Assembly: GCA_026214975.1 (NCBI GenBank) | Contig: CM047815.1 | Coordinates: forward strand, 65,169,852-65,233,851 | Direction: 5' to 3' | Origin: Gentiana macrophylla | Taxonomy: Eukaryota > Streptophyta > Magnoliopsida > Gentianales > Gentianaceae | Length of the DNA: 64,000 nt | Shown: piece after piece, positions 12,525 through 23,554 of the stretch | Numbering within the stretch: the first letter of the stretch is position 1 | Layout of the letters: each line of letters opens with the position of its first letter | Translations under genes and position numbers: made by a program | The notes under the pieces: generated by a model | Told to the model about the DNA's origin: nothing | What the model saw: the letters and a program-made list of their open reading frames with translations, nothing else | Database searches by the model: none

Positions 12525-13549
12525 CAGTATTCATCATTAACATTCAATTTGTCATATCCAAGAGTGTCTAAAACCATTATAAAGAGATGCAACAATAAGT
12601 TCGAATTTAAGAAACAGGTTCTAAGTATCTTTATACTACAAAACAAGTTTATGTCTTTCAAAAAAAAAAAAAAAAAACCAACAAAAACAAGTACTGCAGT
12701 GTTTATGATCAAAACAAACAAAAAGTTCTACTTTTTTATTGCTTTCTAATCACAACTTGAATCGCAATCGCAAATCAAAGATGCCACATTAAGAGCTTGA
12801 TTAAGAAACAAGTTCTATACATCTTTATATCACAAATAACTTCAATGTATTTTGTTTATTTTTTAGTATGATCATAAACCCAAAATGAGCCAAAATATTT
12901 TGTTTATGATCGTAAACCCAAAATTGAGCAAAATAAAAGTTCTTCATCTAATCTTAAAATCCTTCAACCACAATTTGCTTTCAAACACAATTTATTTCAA
13001 GCATATCAAACAACTTGTGGCATTTTCTTCAATAGCGACAATTTAATCAATCAAGATACACTCCATTAAACCCTATACAAATTAAACAATGTCATTTAAT
13101 CAAGAAACAAACGGGATCAAACCACACAAATGGGGCTTCTAACAGAAGTTAACTCACCAAAATATATGTCCTCAAATAGGCGTAATGACCAAAAATCGAG
13201 CTCAAATGAAAGTAGAGGAGAACGGAGGACAACCAGAGGCGTTGAAGTAGAGGAAAAACCACCGGATGATGGGTCAATCGTGATTTTCCGGCAATGATTT
13301 GGCTGGCAGCCGCTTTTTCCGCGATGATTGGCGGTTATCTCGTTTTCCGACGACAAAAGTAATTTCCGACATTGATTGGGGATTTGGGAGAGAGATAATG
13401 AGAAGAGATTAATTTAGATAGGATGGATATAAGGATAATGAGGGGTAGAATATGTATTTTAGAAAAACACCCTTTTTAACTCATTTTTTTACAACAAAAC
13501 CTTTTTACATAACTTTTTTGGTCAAATGACCTTCTTTACTCACGGCCCC
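12525..13549. other. MULE right subterminal region
   Basis: A/T-rich sequence between the transposase start and the right TIR. It has a poly-A run at 12660-12676 and a short duplicated motif (AAAATATTTTGTTTATGATC near 12890-12910 echoes 12845-12875). The promoter of the transposase should be here; no convincing TATA box was pinned down. Confidence 0.4.
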
Positions 13550-13558
13550 TTGAATTTT

Positions 13559-13640
13559 ACATTGTAAACCGGGTCATTTGCAGGTTTGGAGCGGGCAATC
13601 GGGTAATTGGATAAAATGTGCTCCTCTTTATATATATAGA
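13559..13640 (-). mobile_element. Helitron 5' end, cut off by the MULE
   Basis: On the minus strand the sequence starts A|TCTATATATATAAAGAGGAG and continues with ATTACCCG and CCCGCTCCAAACC, closely matching the 5' end of the intact Helitron at 44619 (TCTATATATAATATATAGGG, then the same CCGCTCCAAACCCGG). Only about 80 bp remain before the MULE target duplication at 13550-13558; the rest should resume left of 2618. Confidence 0.7.
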
Positions 13641-14639
13641 TAGATATCCGACGTTTGAATTTTGAATTTTGTATCCGTTCCTTAGAATTTTCTAAATATT
13701 CTCCCGACATGCTCTGCTCCACGATCTTGTGTTAGTGTCAGTGTCGGTGTCCTTCTAAAATGTCAGTGTGTCAACAAATGAGAATGCTCCATTTGATGTG
13801 GTCCTGAAATCCTCATAACGATGTTTTAACCTTAGCAATTGATTGACCCCTTGATCATACGAATTGATTCTTATCTTCAATCTTGCTCCCAAAGTAACAT
13901 TAGAATCATTTGGTAGGATATTTACGAAAACCTTAGGCCTTTACCCTTGTCGTGTTGCGGGTTCTATCAAATTATACGTACTCAAATGTGTTTGGGCCAC
14001 CTTTACAATCATTTGGTAAGATATTGACGAGAACGCCATACCGATCGGTTACTTAAAATGAAAAATTGTAATATCTCGTATTAAAAAAAGAGTAAAAGAA
14101 ACGTATCAAGATATAGTGTTTAGATATATTGAAATTAGTAATTTGAGTTAACCATTTCCCATTAAACGAGAACAATATTTCTATCTAGTTATTAGATTCA
14201 TCACGACTTAAAATAACGTCATTAGACCTGAGTATCATATTAGACTATCAAACTTAATTGTCTATACGAAATGAGAAATGGATAAACACAGAAACTTATG
14301 AACTAAGAGGAATGCAACACACCGACTACGTGTTTAATTATGACTACCTTATGTTCTAAACGACACTTCATCGGAATCATAAAATAGACGAACCGATCTT
14401 GTTCTGATATCTCATCTTCTTGACTCGAAATGCACAGAGAGGAAAAAACAAACGAATTGTATTTCTAAAGTATGTTTTTAAAATTGTATTAAAAAATGGT
14501 ATTTTTTAAAAAATCTTTTATGATGTTTGCTCAATTTCGTATGTTAAAAGAATTATCGACCCCAAAACAATACTCCTATGTTTCAATTTATTTGATGCAT
14601 CTGCTAAAATCACACATATTTAGAAGTGAATTAATGTAT

Positions 14640-15135
14640 TGACTTTTACGATAATTTCGGTTAGTAAATGTCCTAAACCGAACCATTTTCTTTACGTAAC
14701 CGAATTGAACCAAACAGAAATATATGGATCGGTTTGTTAACGGAAAACCAAAATAAAATGTAACACTATTTGGTCATAAAAGGTTCGGATAACGGTTCGG
14801 TTATAAGCAGTTTTTATAAATAAATATAATATTTTTGTTATAAAAACTAATTATACATGTTGGATATAAACGGTTCGGTTACGGGTTTTTGTTTGGTATG
14901 GTTTCGGTTTGGTTAATTGTTCGATTTTAATTCGGTTTGGTTTTCAGATCCGTTACGGATAATTTGTACCGTGAACCGTAACCGAACCTAACCGAAAATT
15001 TCGGTTTCTCTCAATTATTAACCTAAACCAAACCGGAAACAAGTATTAACCAAACCGAACCGAAACAAGTATTAACTAAACCGAACCGAATGATCTCTGA
15101 TCGGTTTGGTTTTCGGAAAAACCGTATCCGTGTAC
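14640..15135. repeat. Degenerate AACCGAACCG / CGGTTTGGTT repeat
   Basis: Many short copies of CGGTTCGGTT, CGGTTTGGTT and the inverse AACCGAACCGAA. The left half has mostly GGTT versions and the right half mostly AACC versions, with CGGTTTGGTTTTC near both 14935 and 15105, so part of it could fold back. It resembles non-autonomous plant repeats of this composition; the family is not identified. Confidence 0.5.
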
Positions 15136-15807
15136 GTCCCTAAATAGCAACGGTCTTTTAAATCCTATATTTACTATACAATAAAACCTTAAGAAGGATT
15201 TTTATATTGATGCTCTTTTTGATATTGTGCAAGAGATCTGTTATCTGATTTGAACGTAGAAAAGTGCAAACTTCTCAATAAAATGAATATAATACGGCTT
15301 ACATTATTTATTATGATGATGCTTTATCTATTAATACGTTTTATATCATAATCAGTCGTGTAAGAAATATGTCATTTTGTTGTATCCATATATGTCTTAC
15401 AACATAATCAACAGTGTTAGAAATGTGTGTTTTTTTGTATCCATTTTCTTCTGGACACAATATTACTTGTGAATGTACGAGAATATTTAAACAATTCGCC
15501 ACTTATGTTGGTTTTTGTCTTAAATGTAATATGGTGTGGCATTATGTTCATTGTTTGTTGAGAAATAATTTGTGATACATCGATGTAAACCGAAATAAGA
15601 TGATACATGTCTTTTGTAATTCATCTCTTTGGATTTCAGGTTTGATTCGTTAATATTTTTGGAAGTCTTTCAATGAATGACTCAGGCAACGGTGCTTGAC
15701 ATCGTGATTGAATTTGAAAGGTTAGTGAAGAATTTTGAGTTGATTGAGAGGTACCAGATTAGCAATAACGCATAATGGTTTTTTACATAGTCAACTTTAT
15801 TCAAACC

Positions 15808-16000
15808 AGGGTCAGATCTATATATGTCGAGGTGGGTCTCGTGACCCTACTGTGGTATGAGATATATATATTTTTGATATTAAAATTGTGTAGTTTTGTT
15901 GTTAAAAATGTCGTTTTGTGATTAAAAAAATGTTGTTTTAGGTTTTGGTGAGTATATTGGAACAAATTTATAAATCAAAATATAATTTTAGGCCCCGGTG
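15808..16000 (+). repeat. Dispersed repeat, related to 45005-45200 (hAT-like left end)
   Basis: Starts CAGGGTCAGATCTATATATG and continues with GATATTAAAATTGTGTAGTT and AAAAATGTCGTTTTG. The sequence at about 45007 starts CAGGGGCAGATCTATGTGG and continues with near-identical motifs. The CAGGG(G/T)CAGATCTA start resembles a hAT terminal inverted repeat, but no matching right end was found for either copy. Confidence 0.45.
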
Positions 16001-16184
16001 ATTCCGCTGGAACAAATTCCCGGAATCCACCGTTCAAATTTCATTTTTTTCCCTTGGGTTTTTTTTGTTGGCGTTTGCATTTTCATGTGATGTGTTAGTT
16101 GTCAAAGCAATATTTTATAATTCCTCGCAATTATTTATGCTGGAAAGCAAAAGAGATGATGATGGAAATATACGCAAAAAAATG

Positions 16185-16310
16185 AAAATGGGTCTCGTTT
16201 GACTACAAATAATAATGAAAAGGGCAAAATGTGCTTTAACGTTATTAAAATGATTTCATCATTATAAGCAAAACAACCAATCTAGAACTAAAAAACCAGT
16301 TTCGTACTGT
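16185..16310 (+). repeat. Local duplicate R1 (second copy at 17848-17973)
   Basis: Contains CGTTTGACTACAAATAATAA, AAAGGGCAAAATGTGCTTT and AACCAATCTAGAAC in the same order and spacing as 17848-17973, with few differences. See the entry for 17366-18461. Confidence 0.85.
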
Positions 16311-16419
16311 CAAATTTTAGTCAATGTATTTTTCGTATCCCATTATCAATTATCAAATATAATATTTATAGTCACTAGTAGGGCTTCTAGATCAATACAA
16401 AATCATCAAACTATCCTTA

Positions 16420-17140
16420 CTACTCTAAAGACAAATATGTCAATATTTCCATTACACAACGGTGATCATCCAAGAATTGAGAGGCCGAAAGCAAGTTATA
16501 AGTCAATTTCGGTACATATAAAACATTAATAAGTTGTAAATTTCCCGACAAGATAACAGTTCCAGTATGAGTTGCAAAAGACGAAGTCCCATTCGGCAAG
16601 CCAATCGAACAGTGTTCAATAGGTCGTAAAGCAACAAATAATTTTCGGTCATCTGTCACGTGGTGGGTGGCTCCGGTATCAATAATCCATGAGTACTTAC
16701 TAGTCAATCGATCTCGCGATTTAGAGGTATTTAAAAAATCTAAAATGGCTTGCCATTGGGCTGGGCTGATGTTTGCGAGCCCAGACTGTTCAAGAGATTG
16801 AGGGAGGGTCGAGCCCACATCGGGCTGAATCGAGCCAGACGAGCTCGCCTTATTTACCTTTGGCTGGGACGATCCACCAGTCATGGTGCTATCTCTTCCT
16901 CTACCTGTTGTTGCGCCATGGGTTGCGGGAACAAAAGGATTTATCTTGTTCTTCACTTTTCTGTTTCGATTCAGAAACAGTCGGAGTTTCGAAGACCGTC
17001 ATGGTCTCGCGGTCATCATCAATTGAGGCACATCAGGCCCCAACTCGTCGCTCCTTCTCACGATCAATTGTTGCTGCTTCTGCTCGGCCTGAGTTGTAGG
17101 CAAAACAGCCACCTACCACAATCTTCATGCTGAAGTTTCA
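16420..17140 (-). pseudogene. Copia retrotransposon fragment (gag end and protease)
   Basis: Reads from about 17140 down: a Glu/Lys-rich gag end in a shifted frame, then an open frame 16956-16420 with NPFVPATHGATTGRG, a Ser/Gln-rich linker, the aspartic protease active site WIIDTGATHHVT and the following VLYVPKLTYNLLSASQFLDD, which in Copia polyproteins leads to the pre-integrase region. It stops at 16420; no integrase, RT or LTR is attached. It lies between R1 and the first copy of R2, a position with no counterpart in the second copy of that duplication. Confidence 0.85.
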
Positions 17141-17365
17141 GCCGAGTCTTCCTGCTTCATCAATTTATTTTATTTTATTTTATTTATATTTATTTTGGTG
17201 CTGCTGCTGCTACACAATCGACAAACGAGGCTGCTACTTTTGGAATTTGCTTTTGCTAATTCCTTAACCTCTTTAGGAACATAATTCCGCCGGTATTGGA
17301 TAATTTGGATTTTAGTCCATTGCTTCCTTTTGCTGTTGAAGACCGAATCCTGTTTGTTTGTAATG

Positions 17366-18461
17366 ACATTTACTTATTTGAATTGTTAAAATGAAAGTTT
17401 ATGGTGTGCATTTGTAGTAAAACTAATTCACAACACATTGAATGTTCTGCTTCTAGGTTGTCAAAGCTAAAGTTATTTAAGACAAGGGTATGGGTAAATC
17501 GATGCACCACAAATTCATTGAGTTCAAAACACGTAATGATGCCGAGAAGTATAGCATAGATATCATGGTACCTTGATGCCCAATTCTACTCATCAGTTTA
17601 ATATGAATTGGATAGAGGCGGTCAAAAGACGTGCGGGGAAAATGTGCTCACGATTGTTTCACAGGAACGCTCGTGTAAAAGCAGAGTATATTTGATTTAG
17701 ATTAAGCAAGTTACATGTAAACTATCATTACTTTATAGAAACAAGAGCCCACTAATTACAAATGAATTACACATGGCTTTGAAACCAAGGGCCCCTAATA
17801 ACGTAATCAAGGGAACTAATGACACAGGAATGCCCGTGTATACAAAAATGAAAATGGGGTCACGTTTGACTACAAATAATAATGAAAAGGGCAAAATGTG
17901 CTTTGACGTTATTAAAATGATTTCATCTTTATAAGCAAAACAACCAATCTAGAACAAAAAAACCAGTTTCGTCCAAATGACATTTACTTGTTTCAATTGT
18001 TAAAATGAAAGTCTGTGGTGTGCATTTGTAGTAAAACTAATTCACAACACATTGAGAGTTCTGCTCCTAGGTTGTCGAAGCTAAAGTTATTTAAGACAAG
18101 GGTATGAGTAAATCAATGCACCATGAATTCATTGAGTTCAAAACTCGTATGATGCCGAGTTGTATTGCATAGATATCATGGTACATTGATGCTCGATTCT
18201 ACTCATCGGTTTAATATGAATTGGACAGAGGCGGTCAAAAGACGTGTGGGAAAAACATGCTCACGATTGTTGCATAGGAACGCATGTGTAAAAGCAGAGC
18301 ATCTTTGATTTAGATTAAGCAAGTTACATGTAAAGTATCATTATTTTATAGAAACAAAAGCCCACTAATTACAAATGAATTACACATGGCTTTGAAACCA
18401 AGGGCCCTTAATAACGTAATCAAGGGCCGTAAAATCAAGGCCCCCCTAATTACACAGGAAT
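17366..18461 (+). repeat. Tandem duplication R2 - R1' - R2'
   Basis: R2 (17366-17841) and R2' (17977-18461) share AAAACTAATTCACAACACAT, AAGTTATTTAAGACAAGGGT, ATGAATTGGA(T/C)AGAGGCGGT and AATTACACATGGCTTTGAAA in the same order, about 610 bp apart, with scattered substitutions. R1' (17848-17973) repeats 16185-16310. The simplest history is a tandem duplication of an R1-R2 unit with the 1.05 kb around the Copia fragment present only in the first copy. Confidence 0.85.
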
Positions 18462-18599
18462 GCTCGTGTATTAGAAGAGTATCTTTGATTTAGAATAAAT
18501 GGAAAATTAGGGATAATGACACAATCTGAAATATTTTTAAGTTACAGGACAACTACATATTATTTATAGGGAGAATGACAACTGCATAATTTTTATAGC

Positions 18600-18800
18600 G
18601 AGAAGGACAAACAGTGAATCCCGAAAATCAGTGAATCTCTCCAGTGAATCCCGAAATCAGTGAATTTCGACAGTGAATCCCGAAAATCAGTGAATTTAGA
18701 CAATGAATTTTGAAAATTAGTGAATTTCGACAGTGAATTTCGGGCAAAGTGAATTTAAGCAATGAATTTGAACACAAGTGAATTTCGACAGTGAATAAAT
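18600..18800. repeat. Short tandem repeat (CAGTGAATTTCGA type)
   Basis: At least ten degenerate copies of a roughly 13-16-bp motif such as CAGTGAATCCCGAAAAT and CAGTGAATTTCGA, with a partial 30-bp double unit. It makes a meaningless repetitive ORF on the minus strand. Confidence 0.8.
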
Positions 18801-19340
18801 AGTTTTGTCCTTTATGCAAAAGTTTTAAAAGACTGTCCTTCTACTCAATTGATGAAATATTTTTGTCCTTCTCCTTCATTCCTCCTAGAATAAACAACTT
18901 GCATGTAAATTATCATTACTTTATGTGAAATCCCGAATCTGCTATGTTCCGATCACTTTTGCTCTAACTTGAAGTGCGGTTGCAGTATTAAGTCCTGTCA
19001 CAACACAGATATAATAATCAATAGTCATACTTTGCTGGTGTAATGATAGTGCCACAACATTGTGCACAACACATTTTTGAATTATTGATTATGATGTGGG
19101 CTATTGATTTGAATGGGTCACAAGAAAAATCAATAGTGACACTTTGTTGTGGTATAAACATTTCCCTTGTAGGAAAATTTTTCAAATATTTGAATTTGAA
19201 ATATGAAATTATAATAGCGGGAATTTTTCTTGTAGTGAAATGTGTCAAATATTTAAATTAGAAAAATGAAATTATAATGGGGGGAATTTTTTTTAAAATT
19301 TGAATTTTTTTAATCAATTGGGCGGGAACTTGAAGAAAGA
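18801..19340. other. Intergenic, with a possible CACTA-type end at 19225-19237
   Basis: The sequence TTTTTCTTGTAGTG ends at 19237; its reverse complement CACTACAAGAAAAA is the usual terminal motif of CACTA elements. No partner end was found, and the upstream 200 bp repeats related phrases (CTTGTAGGAAAATTTTT at 19163). No gene is visible. Confidence 0.3.
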
Positions 19341-19344
19341 AAGT

Positions 19345-19546
19345 CTATTTATATCTTCCAACAAAAAGTTTTATTTCCACACAGATTTTAAACATTTTCA
19401 CCTCAAATCAACTAATAATAAAAAAAAAACCATTTTATTCCGCTAACAGCCATAAATAACCCATTCATTTCCCCTCCAACGGGTTAGTAGCTGCCAAAGT
19501 TCAATTGAATTAAAGGAAGAGACTTATTCTAGAGACATCTTTGAGG
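19345..19546 (+). promoter_or_regulatory. Putative promoter and untranslated first exon upstream of the large hairpin
   Basis: CTATTTATATC at about 19345-19355 is a good plant TATA box. About 30 bp downstream begins C/A-rich leader-like sequence, which ends in TTTGAG|GTTAGT at 19546/19547, a good plant 5' splice site followed by T-rich intron-like sequence. The next acceptor that fits is TTGCAG at 20336. The transcript would run into the inverted repeat. This is inference; no coding start lies in the first exon. Confidence 0.4.
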
Positions 19547-20015
19547 TTAGTTTTGTGATTATGATAATTTGTAAAGAAACTTGCTCCATCTTTGTTAATT
19601 ACCTGTAATTTATTCTCAAGATTTGCTTTTGTTGGCCATTTCTGAACTTGACAAACTTTTGATTAGCTCAAAGTATTCTTTAATCTAGTTTAGTTTTTGC
19701 TATTTGTGTCTGTTCTGGCAAATTGATCTGTAATTTTGAATTGGTTTTTGAGTGAATGAATCTGATTTGCTTTTGTAATTTTTGTTTTGCTCGAAAAGCT
19801 TTGGTGATATGCTTAATAGATATTCACTAGGATTCAGAATTAATTCAAGCTGGATAGTATCTATATAGATCAAGATTTCTTATTCAGGTTCTCTGTGACG
19901 AATGAAGAGATTTGATCTCTGTTTTATTTATTATCATTATATTATTATTATTATCATTATTAGTATTATTTTATCAAGTCTCTAGTAGCTAAACCAAAAC
20001 ATTTCGGATATATAA

Positions 20016-23000
20016 GTATGAAAATTTTGTGGTGTGATGCACTTTGGAGTTCTTCTTTAATTTGGAATGTGCAATGAAAATTTTGTGGTAATATATAATG
20101 TTCTTGGGTGATGCTTTTCTTCAGTCAACGTTGAGAAGTGGTTGAATCCTAAATTCGGTACATTTATCTGGTCTATTAAAGGCTACTACTGTGGATTGAA
20201 TCATGAAAAATAAAATTGGTTCTTGTAACTCTGATTTGTTTGAGTAGCATTTACAAACTTGTGTAAAAATATTTGTTTGCTCTGATTCGATCAAGTTTGA
20301 TGTGGAATTATGTTCATTCTTTCGTTGAAATTGCAGGTCTTTGGTCTCATTCATGTTAAAAAGATTGAATATCCGTACCATCTCAAAGGTCCCGTGTATA
20401 AATTCCGGCACCATTTGGTTGAAGGCCATGAGATCCATGGTGAAGGAATTTACACTTGAACGGAAAAGAAACATCGATGTAGTCCGAGATATAAGGTAAT
20501 TTATATTTGTTATATAATCAACATGTCATAATATTATAATATTACTATTTCCAATATGCTTAAAATCTTAAATAAGATGTTTGGGTTTCAATATATCTTG
20601 GATATTGGTAAATATTCGAAATTCGGTATAAGTTGTATGGTCAAATTTATTGGTGAATAATTATATGCTCGATAGGATGATTTTGTGAATCTTTCCCCAA
20701 CCTATAAATTCAGCTGTTTATGCCCAATTAGTTACATTTTTTTCTTCTCAATATAAGTAGTTTAGCTTCGTATGAGCTCATGAGTGATGGTTAGTTGCCC
20801 TTAATTTGATCTGTGATTGATGTGGTACCATTAGTATCATGTTATTTGATGTTCTCCTTGTTTATTTAGCAAGATTGAAATCAATGTTGTGTTGTCTGTG
20901 TTGTTTAGTTGTGGCATACAGTTTTACGTCTAAAATGGTAAGATGAAAGCGATTTCTTAACATCATGATATCGTACTATCTTTCAAGTTTTAGTACATAA
21001 TCTTAGGCAGAATAAGTGTTTTTTTTTCAAAGAAGACAAGATAAGTGTTTAGCCACACCATTTTGTGATGCTGAATTGTTACTTTTGTGTAGTTGAATTG
21101 CAGATTGATGGAACATCATCTGGACAGGTAAATCTGTTGTTGTTTTTCCCCTCTCATAATTGATTTTTTTAATTGCCCCTCCAGGTCGATGTTGATTTTG
21201 TTCTTGCCACCATCATCATAGGTGCCACCTTTCTTTAAAAAAAAAGAAATAAATATAAAACACACCAAAAAATAATAATGCTTGAAGACATATTGGTTTC
21301 TTAAGAAGTAGAAGAAAGAAAACGTCAAATAATCCTAAATTAATATATATGTAAGCCCAACAAACTCTGCTACGCAGCGATCTTTGTTTTATTTTATACA
21401 ATATTTTAATTATTCATACACTTTGCTTACTAAAAGACTATAATAGTAATTGCAAAATAAAATTTGAGAGGCATCAGAATCGAGTAGGGATATTAGGACT
21501 TTTATGAGCCCAATTTTCACAGTCTCACCGTGACAGAGGCGAGAGCTGCGAATTCCTCCCCTACGAATTCCTCTTTCTGAAATAAGGTTAAGGTGAGATT
21601 TTTGCTTTCATAATGTGACATAATACATTGCACCATAATAGAGAATCATAATTTTATGATTCTCTATTACGGTGCAATGTATTATGTCACATTTTGAAAG
21701 CAAAAATCTCACCTTAACCTTATTTCAGAAAGAGGAATTCGCAGCTCTCGCCTCTCTGTCGCGGTGAGACTGTGAAAATTGGGTTCGCAAAAGTCCTAAT
21801 ATCCCTACTCGATTCTGGACGCCCTTCAAATTTTATTTTGCTATTACTGTTATAGTCTTTTTATCAAGCAAAATGTATGAATAATTAAAATGTTGTATAA
21901 AATAAAACAAAGATCGCTGCGTAGCAGAGTTTGTTGGGCTCACATATTAATTTAGGATTATTTGACGTATTTTTTTTTCTTCTTAAGAAACAATATGTCT
22001 TCAAGTATTATTATTTGGTGTGTTATATATTTATTTTTTTTTAAAGCGTGGCACCTATGATGATGGTGGCAAGAACAACGTCAATAACGTCCGAGAGGGG
22101 GCAATTAAAAAAATCAATTATGAGAGGGAAAAACAACAATAGATTTACTCGTCCAATGCTCCAGATGATGTTCCAACAATCGCAATTCAATTACACAAAA
22201 GTAATAATTCAACATCACAAAATGGTGTGGCTAAACACTTATTCTGCCTAAGATTGTGTACTAAAACTTGAAAGATAGTACGATATCATTATGTTAAGAA
22301 ATCGCTTTCATCGTACTCATTTAGACCTAAAATTGTATGCCACAACACAACATTGATTTCAATATTGCTAAATAAACAAGGAAAACATCAAATAATATGA
22401 TGCTAATGGTACCACATCAATCACAGATCAAATTATGGCAACTAACCATCACTCATGAGCTCATACGCTACCTATATTGAAAAGGGAAAAAATGTAACCA
22501 ATTGAGCATAAACAGCTGAATTTATAGGTTGGGGAAAGATTCACAGATTCATCCTATTGGCATATAATTATTCATCAATAAATTTGACCATACAACTTAT
22601 ACTGACTTTCGAATATTTACCAATATCCAAGATGCATTGAAAACCCAAACATCTCTTATTTAAGATTTTAAGAATATTGGAAATAGTTATATTATGACAT
22701 GTTGATTATTTAACAAATATAAATTACCTTATATTTCGGACTACATCGATGTTTCTTTCTCGTTCAAGTGCAAATTCCTTCACCGTGGATCTCATGGCCT
22801 TCAACCAAATGGTGCCGGAATTTATACATGGGACCTTTGAGACGGGATATTCAATCTTTTAACATGAATGAGACCAAAGACCTGCAATGTCAACGAAAGA
22901 ATGAACATAACTCCACATCAAACTTGATCGAATCAGAGCAAACAAACCTTTTTACACAAGTTTGTAAAAGCTACACAAACAAATCAGAGTTACAAGGCGG

Positions 23001-23162
23001 CTGAAACCAATTTTATTTTTCATGATTCAATGTTTGTTCCACGGTAGTAGCCTTTATAGACCAGATAAATGTACCATATTTAGGATTCAACCACTTCTCA
23101 ACAATGACTGAAGAAAAGCATCACCCAGAAACATATATATTACCACAAAATTTTCATACTTA
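20016..23162. repeat. Giant near-perfect inverted repeat (hairpin), arms about 1.6 and 1.5 kb
   Basis: Left arm 20016-21651, right arm 21654-23162, with only two bases between them. The apex is GAGAATCATAA-TT-TTATGATTCTC. Matching landmarks occur along the whole length: CTTTCATAATGTGACATAAT / ATTATGTCACATTTTGAAAG near the apex, the GCTACGCAGCGATC motif, the CTCATGAGTGATGGTTAG motif, the exon at 20337-20495 with its copy at about 22730-22890, and AATGTACC / GGTACATT near the outer ends. Differences are substitutions and small indels. The right arm lacks about 70 bp that lie in the left arm between two copies of ATGAAAATTTTGTGG (20019 and 20074), a simple deletion between direct repeats. A transcript through it would fold into long double-stranded RNA. 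Confidence 0.93.
20337..20495 (+). pseudogene. Exon-like segment in the left hairpin arm, unknown protein
   Basis: Bounded by TTGCAG| and |GTAATT splice sites. In one frame it stays open throughout and ends MVKEFTLERKRNIDVVRDIR; another frame is open for 41 codons before a stop. Two further exon-like pieces with good borders follow: ATTGATGGAACATCATCTGG at about 21104-21127 and GTCGATGTTGATTTTGTTCT at about 21185-21220. The copy in the right arm is antisense and its frame is broken by a small deletion. I do not recognise the protein. It suggests the arms come from a duplicated gene segment including introns, so the copy was made at the DNA level. Confidence 0.4.
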
Positions 23163-23554
23163 GGGCATCTCCAACGGGACCATGACCCGGGAGCATACCC
23201 CTATTTTGGTGGAATAGTGTTGCTCCAACGGTTCACCATCTTCAACACCATTTTGGTACAAAAGCTTTCTCTCACACCAAATATGGTGTTGGGTCGACCC
23301 GACACCAAATATCCGTTTAACCTCTTCTTTATTTTATTTTTTATTTTTTTCCTCTTTCTATCACAAAACCAAATATCTTGACAACACCTTTTTTGTTTAA
23401 AAATTTTTTTGATTTTATTTGTTCATTTTATTATTAAAAAAATGTGGTATTCTTTTTGGTGTAAGATAGATGTAGATGGTAGAAGATATTTGGTGAAATG
23501 GTGTATACTATTTTGGTGAAATGGTGTAAATATTAGCTGAGTTGGTTAGGGGCA
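23163..23554. mobile_element. Harbinger/Tourist-like MITE
   Basis: About 390 bp between two TTA trinucleotides (23160-23162 and 23555-23557), the target duplication of PIF/Harbinger elements. The ends are GGGCATCTCCAACGGG on the left and, reverse-complemented, ATGCCCCTAACCAACT on the right, a weak inverted match. The inside has inverted short motifs (CCATTTTGGT / ATTTTGGTGAAATGG). It carries no coding sequence and directly abuts the right end of the hairpin. Confidence 0.55.

Larger units (their letters stand above)
2627..13549. mobile_element. Mutator-like element (MULE) carrying a Ulp1-type gene, 10.9 kb
   Basis: The two ends are inverted and related: left GGGGGAATGAGTAAATACGG, right (reverse complement) GGGGCCGTGAGTAAAGAAGG, both running on into A/T-rich sequence with further matches. 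They are flanked by an identical 9-bp direct repeat, TTGAATTTT, at 2618-2626 and 13550-13558, the target-site length usual for Mutator elements. Inside are a DUF1985/Ulp1 gene on the plus strand, a MuDR-type transposase on the minus strand with its start facing the right end, and a 61-bp minisatellite between them. MULEs that carry Ulp1-like genes are known in plants (Kaonashi-type, CUMULE). Both genes have stops and frameshifts, so the element is probably no longer autonomous. The TIRs look old, roughly two thirds identical by eye over the outer 50 bp. Confidence 0.85.
13641..16184. other. Intergenic, repeats only
   Basis: No coding region is supported. It holds the AACCGAACCG-type repeat (14640-15135) and a dispersed hAT-like repeat (15808-16000), each listed separately. 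The remainder is unique-looking AT-rich sequence. Confidence 0.5.

Noticed and set aside
16750..17133. Plus-strand ORFs of 127 and 108 codons
   Set aside because: They are antisense shadows of the minus-strand Copia gag/protease fragment.
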